Shown: positions 31,687 through 44,097, numbered from the stretch's first letter. The stretch: 64,000 bases of DNA from Sordariomycetes sp. S80-01Y (GCA_037042185.1 JAXQJY010000025.1:310001-374000), one strand, 5' to 3'. Numbers and translations are program-made. The notes: generated by a model from the letters alone, not told the origin.

Positions 31687-32613
31687 ATGACGCAGAAAGT
31701 GCTTGTACTGGGGGCCGGAGAGCTTGGACTTGCCGTGATCGAGGCGTTGGCAAGGCACCCCTTGTACTCGCAATGCTCCTTGGCCGTGCTCCTGCGACAA
31801 TCCAGCTTGGACACCGCACTCCCATCCAAGAAGAAGACAACCCAGCACCTCAAAGCCCTAGGCTGCTCCTTCGAAGCAGCAGAAGTCGCCGCCGCACCGG
31901 TCGAAGAGCTTTCCGCCATCTTAAAAAAGTACGATACCGTCATATCTTGCAATGGAATGTACCTGCCCCCGGGCACGCAACAGAAGCTTTGCCAAGCCGT
32001 ATTCGATGCGGGGGTGAAGAGATACTTCCCCTGGCAATTTGGCATGGATTATGATATTATCGGCGAGGGCAGCAGCCAGGATCTATTCGATGAGCAGCTT
32101 GAGGTCCGCAAGATGTTGCGAGCGCAGAACAAAGTCAAGTGGACGATTGTATCAGTAGGGGTGTTCATGTCGTTCCTCTTCGAGCCCTTCAAGATCATCG
32201 ACATTGATAATAAGACCGTTCGCGGCTTGGGGAGCTGGGACACCAAAATCACCAGCACGACTCCCCACGACATCGGCCGCGTAACGGCCGACCTCATCCT
32301 TGACCCTCGGGACACCGCAGAGGAAAGCGGAGTGGTGTTCACAGCCGGTGACACGGTCTCGTACGCGCAGATGGCGGATCTGGTGGACGAGCGCTTCGGA
32401 GAGAAGTTTAAACGGGAGCTGTTGGACCGCGAGATGTTGAAGAGTCAGATGCAGGAGGACAATGTCGACCCACTGGTGAAGTACAAGGATACGTTTGCGC
32501 AGGGACGAGGCGTGAGCTGGGGGTTAGAGAGGACTGTGAACTATCAGCGGGGGATGGAGATGACAGATCTGAGGCAGTATCTGGAAGGCGTCAAGGGCCC
32601 GGACGAGCAATGA
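31687..32613 (+). CDS. NmrA-like/isoflavone-reductase-family protein
   Basis: A 308-residue single-exon Rossmann-fold protein. The NAD(P) loop at the N-terminus is VLVLGAGELG (GxGxxG form). The middle has the family's YFPWQFGMDYD stretch and later TTPHDIGRV, typical of atypical short-chain dehydrogenases of the NmrA/PCBER group. Members either reduce small aromatic substrates or act as NADP-sensing regulators. The usual catalytic Lys of isoflavone reductases is not clearly placed, so enzyme activity is uncertain. It is cytosolic, with no signal or membrane segment. Neighbours do not show an obvious pathway, although a P450 and a sulfotransferase-like gene lie 12-16 kb away. Confidence 0.88.
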   Translation: MTQKVLVLGAGELGLAVIEALARHPLYSQCSLAVLLRQSSLDTALPSKKKTTQHLKALGCSFEAAEVAAAPVEELSAILKKYDTVISCNGMYLPPGTQQKLCQAVFDAGVKRYFPWQFGMDYDIIGEGSSQDLFDEQLEVRKMLRAQNKVKWTIVSVGVFMSFLFEPFKIIDIDNKTVRGLGSWDTKITSTTPHDIGRVTADLILDPRDTAEESGVVFTAGDTVSYAQMADLVDERFGEKFKRELLDREMLKSQMQEDNVDPLVKYKDTFAQGRGVSWGLERTVNYQRGMEMTDLRQYLEGVKGPDEQ

Positions 32614-34138
32614 GCTGGGCTTGAGAGATCTCGCAATGACGAGCGAGCAGCTGATTGTATCGAGATAGATAGCTGCGCAGCCGAGCATATCGTGATAGCA
32701 CAAATGAAGCAGGCGCGCCCATCGAGATACCACATCAACAAGGCCAGCGAACAGGGTTGCAACCTCAGGCTTTCGTGGGTGCCAACGGCCGAGGCGTGCA
32801 GGGTCCGAACCAGGGTCTGCAGACGAGACAGCTAACGTCGAGGCCCGTCATGGCGAGACAAACTGACGATGCACGTTTCCGCACGTGAGGCGCTGTTGGT
32901 GTCGCGGCAGAGTCGAGGGGGACCCTGGAGTCTCGGGAGGGCGGAGGGCGAGGCGCGTCATGGCGTCGGAGCGCGTGATGATGCGTCGAGGCCGTTCAGG
33001 ATCGTGGATGGAGGGAGGGAAGCCGAGGTGTCGCGGTTGGCCGAAGACGGAAATAGAAGTGGGGCGAGGCTTATCTTGCCTGACCATGACAGTGGGCGCC
33101 ATTCCCCCGTAGTGGCAGTGGCAGTGGCAGCGGCGGTCCTATGGGGTACAAGAGGCGATAAGACGCCGGATGCGAGAATGCGCCGGTTTGGGGAGATACC
33201 TTTGGCGTCAATCGAGCAGCGCAATTGGAGAGTCTCTTGCAAGTCGTCATACAGAGAAACAAGATTTATTGACTCAAGGATGTACGGAGCAAGAATGCGC
33301 AGGATCACGGCATAGGTACCTGAGGGCCGTCAAGCAAGGCACAGCGTCCAGCGTGGAACAACGTGCACCTCATGCTAGGTGCTTATCGGGTGCCGTACAG
33401 GGCACTGCTCCGGGGGCCAAGCGCTGTAACGGCCCTCAGCTCCAGGCATCGCAGGGCCATGTGACGGCCCACGCCGACCAACGATTGGTGAATTCGACAG
33501 AGTACGAACGGTTGTCATCCTCCATCGCGACATCGACAACGCCATCGACAGAGGCATGGAGCCGATAAGCTCCAACCATCCGCAAGCGTCAGTGACGCCA
33601 TCGGCTCAGTCAGCCTCGGGCATTCACAGAGAGGTACCTGCGCCACCGCAAGCGGGCACTCTGCTCAGGCGGGCAGCGGGCAAGCAGGCAAGCAAGCAGG
33701 CAAGCCTGGAACGGCCGTGCAACCATCAATGACATTGACGCGATAGTGACTCACGGCACCTCCCCCAGCCAAAAGTCATGCGCAGCCCCATCGTCCCGCG
33801 GGTGTCTCTCAAGCCCGAGCGGCCAGATGACTCCCCCGGCAGCCAATCATCTCGCTCCCCTGCCCGGCCTAGTCGTCTCGGAGCCTACGCTTATCCCCCC
33901 AGATATCGCCTTTGTTCTCTTATAAGGCGAAGTCGCCAGCCCCGAGCCCAGGCCTTCTGGCACCTACTGATAACTTCTCCCAGCTTCCATTTCGGAACAA
34001 AAGACGCCCTTGCTTGTGTGATCTGAGCCCTACATTTACTATTTTTGACATTTTGACAGGGTGTCAGGAACGCCTTTCCCCTGATCACCTACACCACACC
34101 AGCCTTATCAACAACCAAAACCCCCGGACACTACAAAC
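32614..34138. other. 1.5 kb gap with short G/C-rich repeats
   Basis: No supported gene. It contains a short hexamer run (gtggca repeated, about 33112-33131) and an alternating gcaagcaggcaa-type run near 33680-33705. Many overlapping open frames on both strands reflect GC-rich composition. Confidence 0.4.
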
Positions 34139-35140
34139 ATGGGAGATGTTCTAACCGACTCCGCGGGCGCTCTGCCGCCCCTCCTCAACAGGCTTCAGCC
34201 TCGCAATAGTGGCGTCAGCCGTAGACGGACGGTCAATCACCGTGTTCGCCTCGCTGCGAAGCAATACCACGAACAACATCCCCAAGGCGTCCCCTGTGAG
34301 ACCGCCGGTCTTACATGCTGTTACAGGGATCCCCACCGCGCGCACCTAGATCGCCAAAACCCTACACGGGCGAGAAGGCACGCCGAGAACGACATCAAGC
34401 TCAACCTCGCAAGGAATGTCGCCTTTGGCCCGCGCAAAGCGAGCCATGTTCGCCCCCTCGTCAAGGACAACAACGATGAGGTAGCCCTCGCGAGAAGCGA
34501 TGCTGCTCTCCCGGGCGATAGACACCCTAGCTTGCAAAGGACCCCTAGTCTGGAGCGCGAGGATGCCTTCTGCGATGCCCGGACGTACAAGGGCAAGATC
34601 AACACCAAGCAGATGCCCGTCGTCCCGGCCGACAGTGATGACGCCCAGGTTGCCGAGCTGTATCGCCTGGGCTTGCTGTACGATGAGGCGGACAGGCAAG
34701 GTAGCGAAGCGGCATTCAACTTGAACGACATCCGCCGCGACGAGCCTGTCTACTCCATCCGCCCCGCAAAGCGCAGTCGCAAGGCCAAGCACACCACCTT
34801 TGACCCCTCGCTCCCCCTCGACCTCTCCTTTGCAGACCTGGGCGAGGACAACGAGCTCGCGCAGTTCTTCACCACAAACCCCCACACCCCAACTTCCTCG
34901 CAGGAGGATATCCCTGCCCGAACGGAAACTCCCCCCTTGAGGGTTATCTACGAGCTCGCTACAAAGAGCCCTTCTTTCGACATGGACACCTCGCAGCCGC
35001 CCGACCTGATGGATGACGAGGAGTACGACTGTTTTTCTGATTTTAGCTTGGAGGATGAGAGCCTGCCCAGCCAGAGGGAGATACAAGGCCCCAACGAGGC
35101 GAACTCGGGCCCCTGGGTCCTGCTGGGCGATGACTCGTAG
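34139..35140 (+). CDS. Uncharacterised, mostly disordered protein
   Basis: A 333-residue single-exon protein with no domain I recognise. The first part is Arg/His-rich and basic (SRRRTVNHRVRLAAKQYHEQ), the middle carries a helical LYRLGLLYDEADRQ segment and a KRSRKAKH cluster that could be a nuclear signal, and the C-terminal third is acidic and Ser/Pro-rich, ending GPWVLLGDDS. The ATG has a good context (aaacATGG) and a long pyrimidine-rich leader precedes it. Codon use is coding-like and continuous. The opposite-strand frames of 288 and 175 codons are shadows. It could be a nuclear regulator, but this is only suggested by composition. Confidence 0.7.
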   Translation: MGDVLTDSAGALPPLLNRLQPRNSGVSRRRTVNHRVRLAAKQYHEQHPQGVPCETAGLTCCYRDPHRAHLDRQNPTRARRHAENDIKLNLARNVAFGPRKASHVRPLVKDNNDEVALARSDAALPGDRHPSLQRTPSLEREDAFCDARTYKGKINTKQMPVVPADSDDAQVAELYRLGLLYDEADRQGSEAAFNLNDIRRDEPVYSIRPAKRSRKAKHTTFDPSLPLDLSFADLGEDNELAQFFTTNPHTPTSSQEDIPARTETPPLRVIYELATKSPSFDMDTSQPPDLMDDEEYDCFSDFSLEDESLPSQREIQGPNEANSGPWVLLGDDS

Positions 35141-35483
35141 CAGGTCCGCGGCGAGATGCTTGATGGCTGCTCGTAGGAGCGGGATGGCTGAGCCGCGGGT
35201 TGGTCCTCGCAAGTCCCGGTAGGACGCTGGGTGAGGCCCGGGATCGTCGTGGGCGGGACTGTGTCTTGTACGATCTTGTACACTCTTGTAGCCGTCGCAT
35301 CTGGCGGGTATGCCCGCTTAGCATGGTGTTTATTGGGTCTTTTGACTTCTACTGTTGTTGCTTTCTTACTCTGATGGGTATATATCGTCAATTTATCACA
35401 TATCGTTTTGCATAACATGTCCTCCAGCATCGCTCTCGCAAAAGACACAAAACTAGAAATCCATAAAACAATCATTGCCGCTT
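35141..35483. other. Intergenic between two convergent genes
   Basis: About 340 bases, T-rich near 35330-35400, consistent with 3' UTRs of both neighbours. No gene seen. Confidence 0.5.
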
Positions 35484-35986
35484 TCAGTGCAACATGTCCT
35501 TTCTCGACTGATATTCATCCTCATATCCCTTCGCATCCGGCTTCTCATCCTCGCCCACCACCGTCACCTCGTCATCCTCCAGCTCCCCGTCCGTGGGTTT
35601 CCCCCCAATCACTTCACACTGATCACACCGCCCACCTGCATGGAAGTGAAACGAGAAGACCTTCTTCTTGGCCTCGCCCCTGCCGACGCTGAAGCTCGCG
35701 CTCGCGCTCACGCCCTTGCTGTCACTCTGGGACGGGGCGTAGTCTGGCCTCTCCAGGTCCTTGCGGTTGATGACCTCCCAGTCCTTCTCGTCAGCGGGAT
35801 CGATGTGATCGGGGCTCGCGAGTCGAAGATCTGCGTCGGTGTCAGGTGGGAGGGCCATCAGGTGGGAGAGTATGTCGCGGAGGGGTGGAGGGAGGGCTGT
35901 GACGAACCTGTTGTTCCGGCGCGCTGGGACGCGGGCAGTGTGCTGCTCGTGCCGCGGAGCTTGTCGACTTTACATTGGTTACACAT
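35484..35986 (-). CDS. Small acidic protein with paired CxxC motifs
   Basis: Two exons, 35986-35908 and 35830-35484, with a 77-base intron (GTTCGT donor, CTGAC branch, GCAG acceptor), give 141 residues. The protein opens with MCNQCKVDKL and carries a second pair in HFHAGGRCDQCEV near residue 96. The two CxxC pairs could build one zinc site with the basic and His residues beside them. The rest is acidic and polar, with DEKDWEVINRKDLERPDY before the second CxxC. I do not recognise the family. The intron join restores one continuous frame between two otherwise unlinked open frames, which supports the model. The 5' UTR would start in the 36.0-36.1 kb region. Confidence 0.6.
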
Positions 35987-36467
35987 CTTGCTCGGCTTGA
36001 TTCTTGGCTGTTGATGGGGAATAAGGAATGATGTTGAACGGTAAGCGAATGTTGAGATGACGTTAAGCCTTGAGAGGCTGGAAGACGGCAGAGGTGTGAT
36101 GGCCCTCAAGCAGGTGGGTGGCGAGAGTGACGGATTGGGGGCTATGGAATGCAACCTGGGTGGCAGGCTGAACGCGGACGGGCAGCGGTACACGAGAGTC
36201 ATTATTCATCTTCACCAAGCTAGTGGCTTTACCACAAAGGCCCAAATACTAAATAACAATCATCCAAACTCGTGGATCATGATAGAGTCAAGTGACGTGA
36301 ATGGCCCGGCCAGCGAGTCCCAATATCCAGATGCGAGTCCCAACCAACGTTCCGCTGTACACGTTGGGCAAGCCCGCCAAACCCCGCTGCCAGTTATAAA
36401 CAGCAAGAAACAATACGCATAGCAATATACACATCGCATAAATCGAAATCACCTTTTTTTTAATCCT
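35987..36467. other. Intergenic, small CxxC protein to transcription factor 3' end
   Basis: About 480 bases between two minus-strand genes, holding the promoter of the small CxxC protein. A plus frame at 36057-36422 has no recognisable features. Confidence 0.45.
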
Positions 36468-38850
36468 TCAAAAGTAGAACTGTTGTTGAGGTTGCCCTGG
36501 GGGAGGCTGAGCTAGGAAGTCGAAGCTCATCGCATCGATACCTGTGTTCCACGGGTCTGGCGATTCTGTATTGCCGGTCAGAATAGTAAATGGAAATATG
36601 TTGTTCTTGACTTACCACCCCAGATCGTGTCATATAAATCCATCGGCGCCATGTACTGCGTTGGATCGGCGTTCATCTGCTGCATCCCGTTAAGGTCAAC
36701 GTTTGGTGCCAGCTGCCCAGCGTACGGATTCCTATTTGCGTCAGTAAAACATCGTTACTGGAAGGTGGGAAGCAACTTACGCTTGAAGTTCTTGCAAAGA
36801 CGACCCGTTCTGCATTTCCGCCATCGCCATCGCAGCATCCTCCCTTGGATCCGTGTTCAACGGCAGTCCTCCAAATTGGCCGTTGAGCCCCTGCAATAAC
36901 TGATTGCCACCGAGAAGTTGTGGCATCGGTGTCCTCGTCCCGCTCCCACCGGCTGACGACTCCCCCTCTCGCTTAAGGTTGGAGCCCGCGATCGTGCCAT
37001 GTTCGTAGATATTCCTCAACGCTGTAAGAGCGCGCCACAATGGCCCCGACAGTTCGATATCCTTGTCCGTTGTGGGAACATGAGGCTCTGGTGACGCCTC
37101 TTTCGCGGCGGTGGCAGAGAGCGCAGCGATGAGGTCGCCCTGGAGCTGACGAACCTCGGGGTCGGCTTTTGTCTCGCACAGAATGCCCAGCAGGAGGGCC
37201 GACGAGAGGCCGTGGTACGTGAAGGCCCAACTTCGAGTCGGTATGACGGACAGCTGGTGCATTGCGAGGAACATCCGTACTGTTTCAGTTAAGTTCTCTT
37301 TGCAGCGACTTGACAGCGCCTTTTTCTGGTTGGGCTCGAAGGGGCAGTCTCTCCTCAAAGCTGGGCGACATGCAACAGAGATGACGAAGGAGGTGTGAAG
37401 TCGGATGGCAAAGTATTGAAGTCGATCCAGTGCTGTTTTACACATATCCTTGTTTTGGATGTGCGCACAAGCTTTCGTCCGAAGTAGCTCGACAGCCTCA
37501 CAGTTGTCTACAATTTGGACATAAGAGGCGTTCGCCATCGTATCGGGATTGAGCCGTCGGGAGATGATCTCGATGAGATGGTACATGGTTTCGAGGTATG
37601 TGAGATCGCTGGCGGAGACATTCGAGTTGACTGGGATGGGGCAGCTCGGGAAGTTTGTCATGGGCGATCTGTCGAAAGACAGCGAAGTCAGGGTATCGTG
37701 CCAAACACAGGTCCACCAGAGCTTCCGCCTGATCATCTCCCTGGACCTCACCTCTGGCGACGCGCTGTCCCTGCCGTCAGATGGGGTTGGACGATGTAGG
37801 CCTAGAGATTGTGCGAGACGGCAGGTCAGGCCTGTCAGCGCCCACGAGGCTTCGGCTTTCATGTCGTTGAGCAGTACGAAGTTGGTGAGAAGCAGAGCCT
37901 GTATCGAGTCGAAGGAAGGTCTCAGAAGGAAGTTGCCTAGTCGCAGAAAGTGGAAAGATATTTGCACGTATTTTTGCGAGTCCTTCGTTCGGACATGGTA
38001 CGGCGATTCGTGATACTGAGACCCGACCGCCAGCACTCCGAACAGGATGGCTAACCACGAAGCCGTCACTCGTCTTGGTGTCTTTGTGGCCGCCGTGGCA
38101 TTGCGCGATCGATCTTCGAGGTACACTAGAAGCTTCGTTTCAAAGTCGTCAATGTCCATGACAAACCCCCAGAACGGCTGTGGTATCTCCTTGTACGTCC
38201 GGAACAATCGCATAACCTCTCGGTCCGATGGAAGTTCTGATGAAATATCTTGTGCCAACTTCTGGAGGTGGTGTGATGACATGAGGGGGAAAGGGGCTGA
38301 AGTGTCGAGACCCAGTATTGGGCGCATGTCTTGTCGAATGTCAATCCGGTCATTGCGATCAGTCGGAGATGATTGCTCGCGAAGGAGGGCAGGTATCGAG
38401 TTTTGCCCCAAGTACCGATCGGCCGCGGCGTCTGAATCTTCCAAGCTTTCAATTGCCCGCGGCCAGCTCTCCTGGCGCTCAGCTTTGCGGCTTGCGTCAC
38501 GAGCGTCCGAGAAAGACCGAGCCCTCTTCCGCGACAAACTGCTATCAGGGGCCACGGAATCACGTTTGCCAGCGGAAGAGCGGTTGGGTTTGTACGAGCA
38601 AAGCTGGGGATGCTCCCTCTTCACGCAGTTCTCGCAGGGCTGTTTGTTGTCACACTTCACCTTGCGCTGACGACAGGGCCAGCAAGCGGTTCCTAGAACA
38701 TTGCGTCAGCGGCTGCCGACGCGCTCGGCCTGTGAGAAGCTCACCATAGCGGACTTTCCTGTGTGAATGAATGATGCGGCTGGCTTCTTCCGGGGTAAGC
38801 TGGTCGACAGAAGGGTGGTCCTCAGCTTCTGGCTCAGCATTGTCCGTCAT
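36468..38850 (-). CDS. Zn2Cys6 transcription factor with fungal-specific TF domain
   Basis: Four exons, 38850-38745, 38692-36781, 36731-36616 and 36565-36468, give 743 residues; all introns are 49-52 bases with GTGAGC or GTAAGT donors. Intron 1 interrupts the binuclear cluster just before its first Cys: the joined sequence reads YGTACWPCRQRKVKCDNKQ then PCENCVKREHPQLC, six Cys in the standard spacing. The middle region (LLTNFVLLNDMKAEASWALTGL, LHRP, RRKLWWTCVWHDT) is the fungal-specific transcription-factor domain. The C-terminal two exons encode a Gln/Met/Pro-rich tail ending QPQQQFYF, a likely activation region. It is nuclear and binds CGG-type half sites by family knowledge. The target genes are unknown; the divergent neighbour is the RNA-dependent RNA polymerase. 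Confidence 0.93.
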
Positions 38851-39491
38851 GGTTGGCGATGCTCGGGCAGTGGACTCTCCAGGATGCCGAGACACTGATA
38901 GCGGGAGATCGTTATCGGCGAGACAACCGCTGAATGGCAGGAGACAGTGGAGACGGTAGTGACGATGTTGGCCGATGGATTGGGCGACTGAGAGGCTGAG
39001 ACTCGATGTGGTGGTGAAGGTGAGAGCAATGAGTCTCGGGGCAGACTCGGCATTGGCTTGGAAGTCGGCTCGGAGTTTGAGGGGATCTCGGGATGTGACG
39101 AAAGCGGGTGGGGAAGCCGGATCAACGGCTGTTCCGGCCCCGCTGCAGGTACGGGTACTTCCACCACTGGGGGCAGTTTGCGCTGTTGGGGACCACGTGA
39201 CTGCGCGTTTGCGCTCTCGCTTGCTATGCTCTGACCTTCACCAGGGCGGTAGTTAGCCTATAGTTTGTACCCAGTACTAGTGGTTTGCTTCGTTCATGCT
39301 GCCAGCGGTACATCACATTTGGATGCTCGGTGCTTGTCCCTACTTTTGGCAGACTCGCTTCCACGAGCCTTTTGAACCACGCCAAATCCTCCATGGGCGT
39401 TCAAGTTGCTCAGTCTCGCTGAGGCACGTTGGCTTCGTTCTTGGAGTACTTCCGCTCACCACCTCACACTCTTTGAACATCTTGGGTCAAC
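38851..39491. other. Divergent promoter region, transcription factor and RdRP
   Basis: About 640 bases shared by two divergent genes. No TATA box is obvious. A minus frame runs on upstream of the transcription factor start but begins with GTG and is not needed. Confidence 0.45.
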
Positions 39492-42400
39492 ATGGCTGTT
39501 CCAGATCGGCAGTTCTGCGACGTGATCCGAAATCTAAATCGTGATTACAGGCTAGATCTTCCCACACCCTATCAAGAAAGTCTAGACCAAGGGACCACAG
39601 ACCAAGACCCAAACTCCGAGCTGTACAGCCAACTTTTGCAGCATCACAGCAATGACAGACGAGGATTCTTCCAAGCCATCCATCAATTCCGAGTCCAGGC
39701 GTCCCAGCGCCTTACTGAATGGGTCGATAAACCGCTGGCAGACCCGGATACGCTGCCGTCTCGTGTCTCTCCCCGAGCCCCACTTGGTGCCCGCAACCCC
39801 TCGGAACGGGCCGCCCTGTACAATTTACTTCGGGAGATTCTGGGTGAGAGGATGACCGAGAAAGACATGCATACATCGCGCCCATCAGGTAAAAGAACAT
39901 TCGATGAACACTTCGATGGAACTGCAAAAAGGACGCGGTCGAGCGGAGATGTCTCGGAGCATCTCGGGGCTATCGATGCTGTGCCGGTTAGGACCCAATG
40001 CCCACTGCCTCAGCTTCGACATAGAGCCTCAAGCCAGTCACGTCCGAACCTTTCCGCATCTACGAGCCGGACGTCTTTCACCTCAAACGCCATCTCTCTG
40101 GCTCAAGAGTCCAAGGCATCTACACCGCCCAGCAGCCAAGACACGAATACTAATGTCGACCGAAACTTGAGCCAGGAACACCTCAGGTCAAGTCAGAAGT
40201 ACGATCTGTCACCTAGGGGGGATCAAGATTGGACGGAGTCTTTCTCTCAGCTTATTGACGACCTAGGACCGCGGTTTCAAGGAATATGGCGTACGTGGCA
40301 CTCAAGCACGCGAGTTGGACAACAGACTGACTGGCCATAGCTGTACTGCCTGAGGAAGGACTCAACGAGGCCCCTTTTCCGGTAGTTTGGGAAATCACTC
40401 GAGCAGCGTTGCACTGTGATGTCGATCTAAGATGCCTCAAAGACTTCGAGTATGACCATGACCGGATGGTCTTATGGTCGAAGCTCAGGAAGCACCCATT
40501 GTTCGAGAACCGGTCTTTGCCACCTCCCAGCCCCATCGATGCCTGGAACGCCAGTTTTTCTTCCGAATGCCGTGCCAAAGACAAAGCAGTCATTTTCAAG
40601 GCCGAATTGATAAACGAAAAATTTGCCAATCCGCATGGAAAGGCATTCCGCATCAAGCTGTATCCAGTGAGTACACAACTCGGCCATCGCTTAGATCGGC
40701 GCTTCGGATCGGATAGGTTCATCGAGCTTGATATGCCGGCATTGAGACATATCACGTCTTCACAGCAGGACGAGGATCGAGTTATGCAGTGGCTACAGCT
40801 CGAACATGCCTTTTTAGGGAGGAGGTGGAGAGCCTTCTGGACCAAGAGCGAGAAGGGGGTCACCAAGACTGCGAAAGCTCAAACCAACCTTTTTGGCAAA
40901 GACAAAGGTACTGAACGAAAATTCCTTGAAAAGGTTTATCTTTTTGCAGTTGACGGCAACAACTTCCATCACGTGGAAGACGCTGATCAAGTTCAGCCAG
41001 CTCTGAGCTCATCTGCGATGTTTATGAGGAGACGATGTAGCGTCCGCGCTCTTCTTGACTGGGCTTTGAATCTCAAAAACGATGAAAATGCCAGGCAACT
41101 AACTCCAAAACTGTTTTCTCGCTTGGCTCTTAGCTTGAGCAGATCGATACCGGCAATCGTGCTTGAGAAATACCAGATTATCAACGAAGGGAGTGATCTT
41201 CTTAACCCTGCAACCGCGATAGATGAAGCAGGCGAGACGAGAATGGTTATGAACGACGGGGCAGGGGTCATGTCACGTTCACTAGGTCGAGCTATTTCCG
41301 AGCGGCTCGGTCTGGATGATGTACCCAGTGCATTCCAAGCCAGGCTGGGGAGCGCGAAAGGGATGTGGGTCATCGACGTGACGGACGACGGTTCAGACGA
41401 TAGGTTCTGGGTTAAAACATACCCCTCGCAACGCAAGTGGAATTGCGACTTCGAAGACCCCCATCATCGTACCTTTGAGGTCAAGAACTGGCCTCGAGAC
41501 ATCAAGTCCGCGGAGCTTAACAACCAGTTCATCCCGGTTCTAGAGAATAGGGCAAAAGACCGAAAGCGTATGAGGTACGCCATTGCTCAACGCTTGAGCT
41601 TTTCAATCCGCAAGGAGACAGATGCTGAGAAAGACTCACTCAAAGAGGCCCGCAAACTTCGCCAGATCGCGCAACAGTCAGGATCCATTTTCTTTAAGGG
41701 CGGCCTACCTTCAGGTGACAAGGACCGCCTCCGCTTACTCTTGGACCATGGGTTCTCTATTGACAACAAGATGGTCTGTGATTTGCTATGGAACATTCGG
41801 GAAGAGAGAGTGAGGGTACTAAAGCAAAAATCCAAGATCCCTATCCCGTGCTCCGCCTACCTTTACATGATTCCCGACTTCTGGGGGATTCTGGAGCCAG
41901 GCGAAATAAGCGTTACATTTTCTAATCAGTTCCGCGCTGAAGGATCTCAGTCGACGGAGGTCCCGGGCTTTTCCGATACCTTGGTGGAGGATTGCGACGT
42001 GCTTGTTGGTCGGTCTCCTGCGCATCTACCATCTGACATTCAGCGAGTCAGGGCTGTCTCCCACACGAAGCTGCGAAAACTGAAAGACGTTATTGTCTTC
42101 TCAACGAAGGGCTCCCGCCCCCTTGCTGATCTGCTATCCGGCGGAGATTATGACGGCGACACGGCTTGGGTATGCTGGGACGATGAAGTAGTCAGCAACT
42201 TTGACAATGCTCCACCGGATCTGGCACCGCCAGAATTGGACTTTGTTGGCGAGAACGTCCTTCAGAAAATCACAGTCTCGTTTCGGGATATCCTAGGAAA
42301 ACATGCCGAAAATGGCAATGTTACTAGCGCATATGACGAGTTCCTGGGCTCCAGCTTGTCATTCAATTTGCAGAAAAGCATGCTGGGCATCTGTACAAAG

Positions 42401-43360
42401 TACAAGGAGCGTCTTTGCTATTATAAGCCTCGTGATGTCGCCGATCCCGCGGCGTTGACGCTGAGTTTCTTACTTGGTCATCTGGTAGATCAGGCAAAGG
42501 CGGGTTACACCCTCACGAATGAATCATGGAAGATACTCACCTCTCGACTGAAGGGCCCCAGTTACTACGAGGAGCCCGAATACGAGAAGGAGAAGGCAAG
42601 TGACCAGTGGCGAAAAGAGGAAGCGAAGGGCAAGATCCCGCATATCTTGGACTATCTAAAGTTTTCAATCGCTAGCGATATGATCGATCGCGACAGTGAA
42701 GACTTTGAGAAAGCTTTAGATCGTGAGAACCTTTCGAAGAACTACGATTCGGACCTGACCAATCTTTTTAACGAGGTAGTCGACTGGGAGCCTAAGTCGG
42801 GTCTCGAGCCACAAGTTTTGACTGACCTCAAAACCGACCTTAGACGGCATGTCAAGGAACAGTGGGACAGAAGTACCGCGATGGACTTCGATCAGAAGGT
42901 GCAGATAGCATACACGAGCTTCATGGAGATTGCGCCCCGGCACAAGTCATCCCGCAGTATCAGCTGTCTCAACGACGCCTGGCTACGACGCTCGTCGCCG
43001 AAAGACAGATCAAAGCCTCAAAAGCCCGAGGAGTACGACTGGTCTTATCCGATCAGCCGCTGGAGTCTCCTGAAAGCATCGACCCTCTTTCAAATGTACC
43101 ATCGCCTCAGCTACACCATGTGCTGGCATGTCGCAGGGCGCCAACTAATGCACATGAAGGCCATGATCTCACCGTCGAGGAACCCGGAGGCAATACCCAT
43201 CACTATGGTCTCTGAGATGTATGCAATCACGAGACCGGACAAGAAAGCCATCAAAAGGCTTTTGGCTGCAGAGGAGATGGCTGGCGAGAATGACAGTGCT
43301 CTGGCGCTGGAGGAGGTTGCCGACTTTGATGACGAGGGCACCGTTATCGACGACGCTTAG
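39492..43360 (+). CDS. RNA-dependent RNA polymerase, QDE-1 type
   Basis: Two exons, 39492-40290 and 40341-43360, with a 50-base intron (GTACGT donor, CTGAC branch, ATAG acceptor), give 1272 residues. The catalytic loop is GGDYDGDTAWVCWD starting at about residue 867, with Asp869, Asp871 and Asp873 binding magnesium. The DYDGD form is that of Neurospora QDE-1, whereas most other eukaryotic RdRPs have DLDGD. Residues 1-250 are Ser/Arg-rich and probably disordered. Residues 270-870 hold the first double-psi barrel region (LVGRSPAHLPSDIQRVRAV lies shortly before the active site), and a helical C-terminal part follows. The enzyme converts aberrant single-stranded RNA to double-stranded RNA in quelling and related silencing. 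Length is close to known members, so it looks complete. I leave the symbol blank because fungi carry several paralogues. Confidence 0.95.
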
Positions 43361-44097
43361 GGACTTGAGGTTGAACAGGGTCGTTCTCGCAAGCAGCCGG
43401 CTAACATACGGGATTGGTGACAGAGCGCCTGGCTGGTCGGACTTCGGCAGAGTGAGACTTTTGATAGCTTTGGGAATCATCTGGATGTGTGGTCTTTGGG
43501 CAGCAGGTTCAGGCGCATCTTTTGGAATCAGGACATACTCTTTGATGGAGGACGGTGTACGAGTCAGCGATGCGAAACTCTTTTTGCTCTTCTTGTATTT
43601 GTGTTAGACAAGATCTGGGATAGACCCCAAAGTGGGTTCTGCTATGCCTCCCACTTAGGGTAACTCGTGAACCGTCGGGGGCGGTTCACTGGAAAGCATT
43701 CCGTTGTTTGGAATCGTCCCGGTGCCACAAACCTATGACAATCATAACTCGGAGCTAATTCAACACCGAGGACCGCGGACTTCAGCTTCAGGCGATTTTC
43801 GACCAATGAACCCTGGATAGTGAGCCCCTGCATTTCCGACAAACTATCCGCCGTGGCTCATTAGCCCTACGGGGCTGCTGTTAATGCAGTGGCGTCTCGA
43901 TTCGTCGAACAGGGATTAGAGCACGAAGGAGTCGCGCGCATTGGAGCTGTAAGACGAATGGACCAGTCTTGACCCTTGTGTTGGTAAGCCCTCGGACTTT
44001 TCAATTTGGCGTGCAATGTGCTTTATCAGCATCAGAAGTAGTCTGTATCTCTTACTGCCATCACCTTTTCCATTCATCTCGCTCGTAAGCAAGCAAG
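43361..44097. other. Intergenic with hairpin, RdRP to P450
   Basis: About 740 bases. It contains an 8-bp perfect hairpin (gtgaaccg at 43667-43674 paired with cggttcac at 43682-43689, 7-base loop). No gene is supported. Confidence 0.45.

Noticed and set aside
34346-35212. 288-codon minus frame
   Set aside because: Antisense to the uncharacterised plus-strand gene, which has the better start context and a plausible leader.
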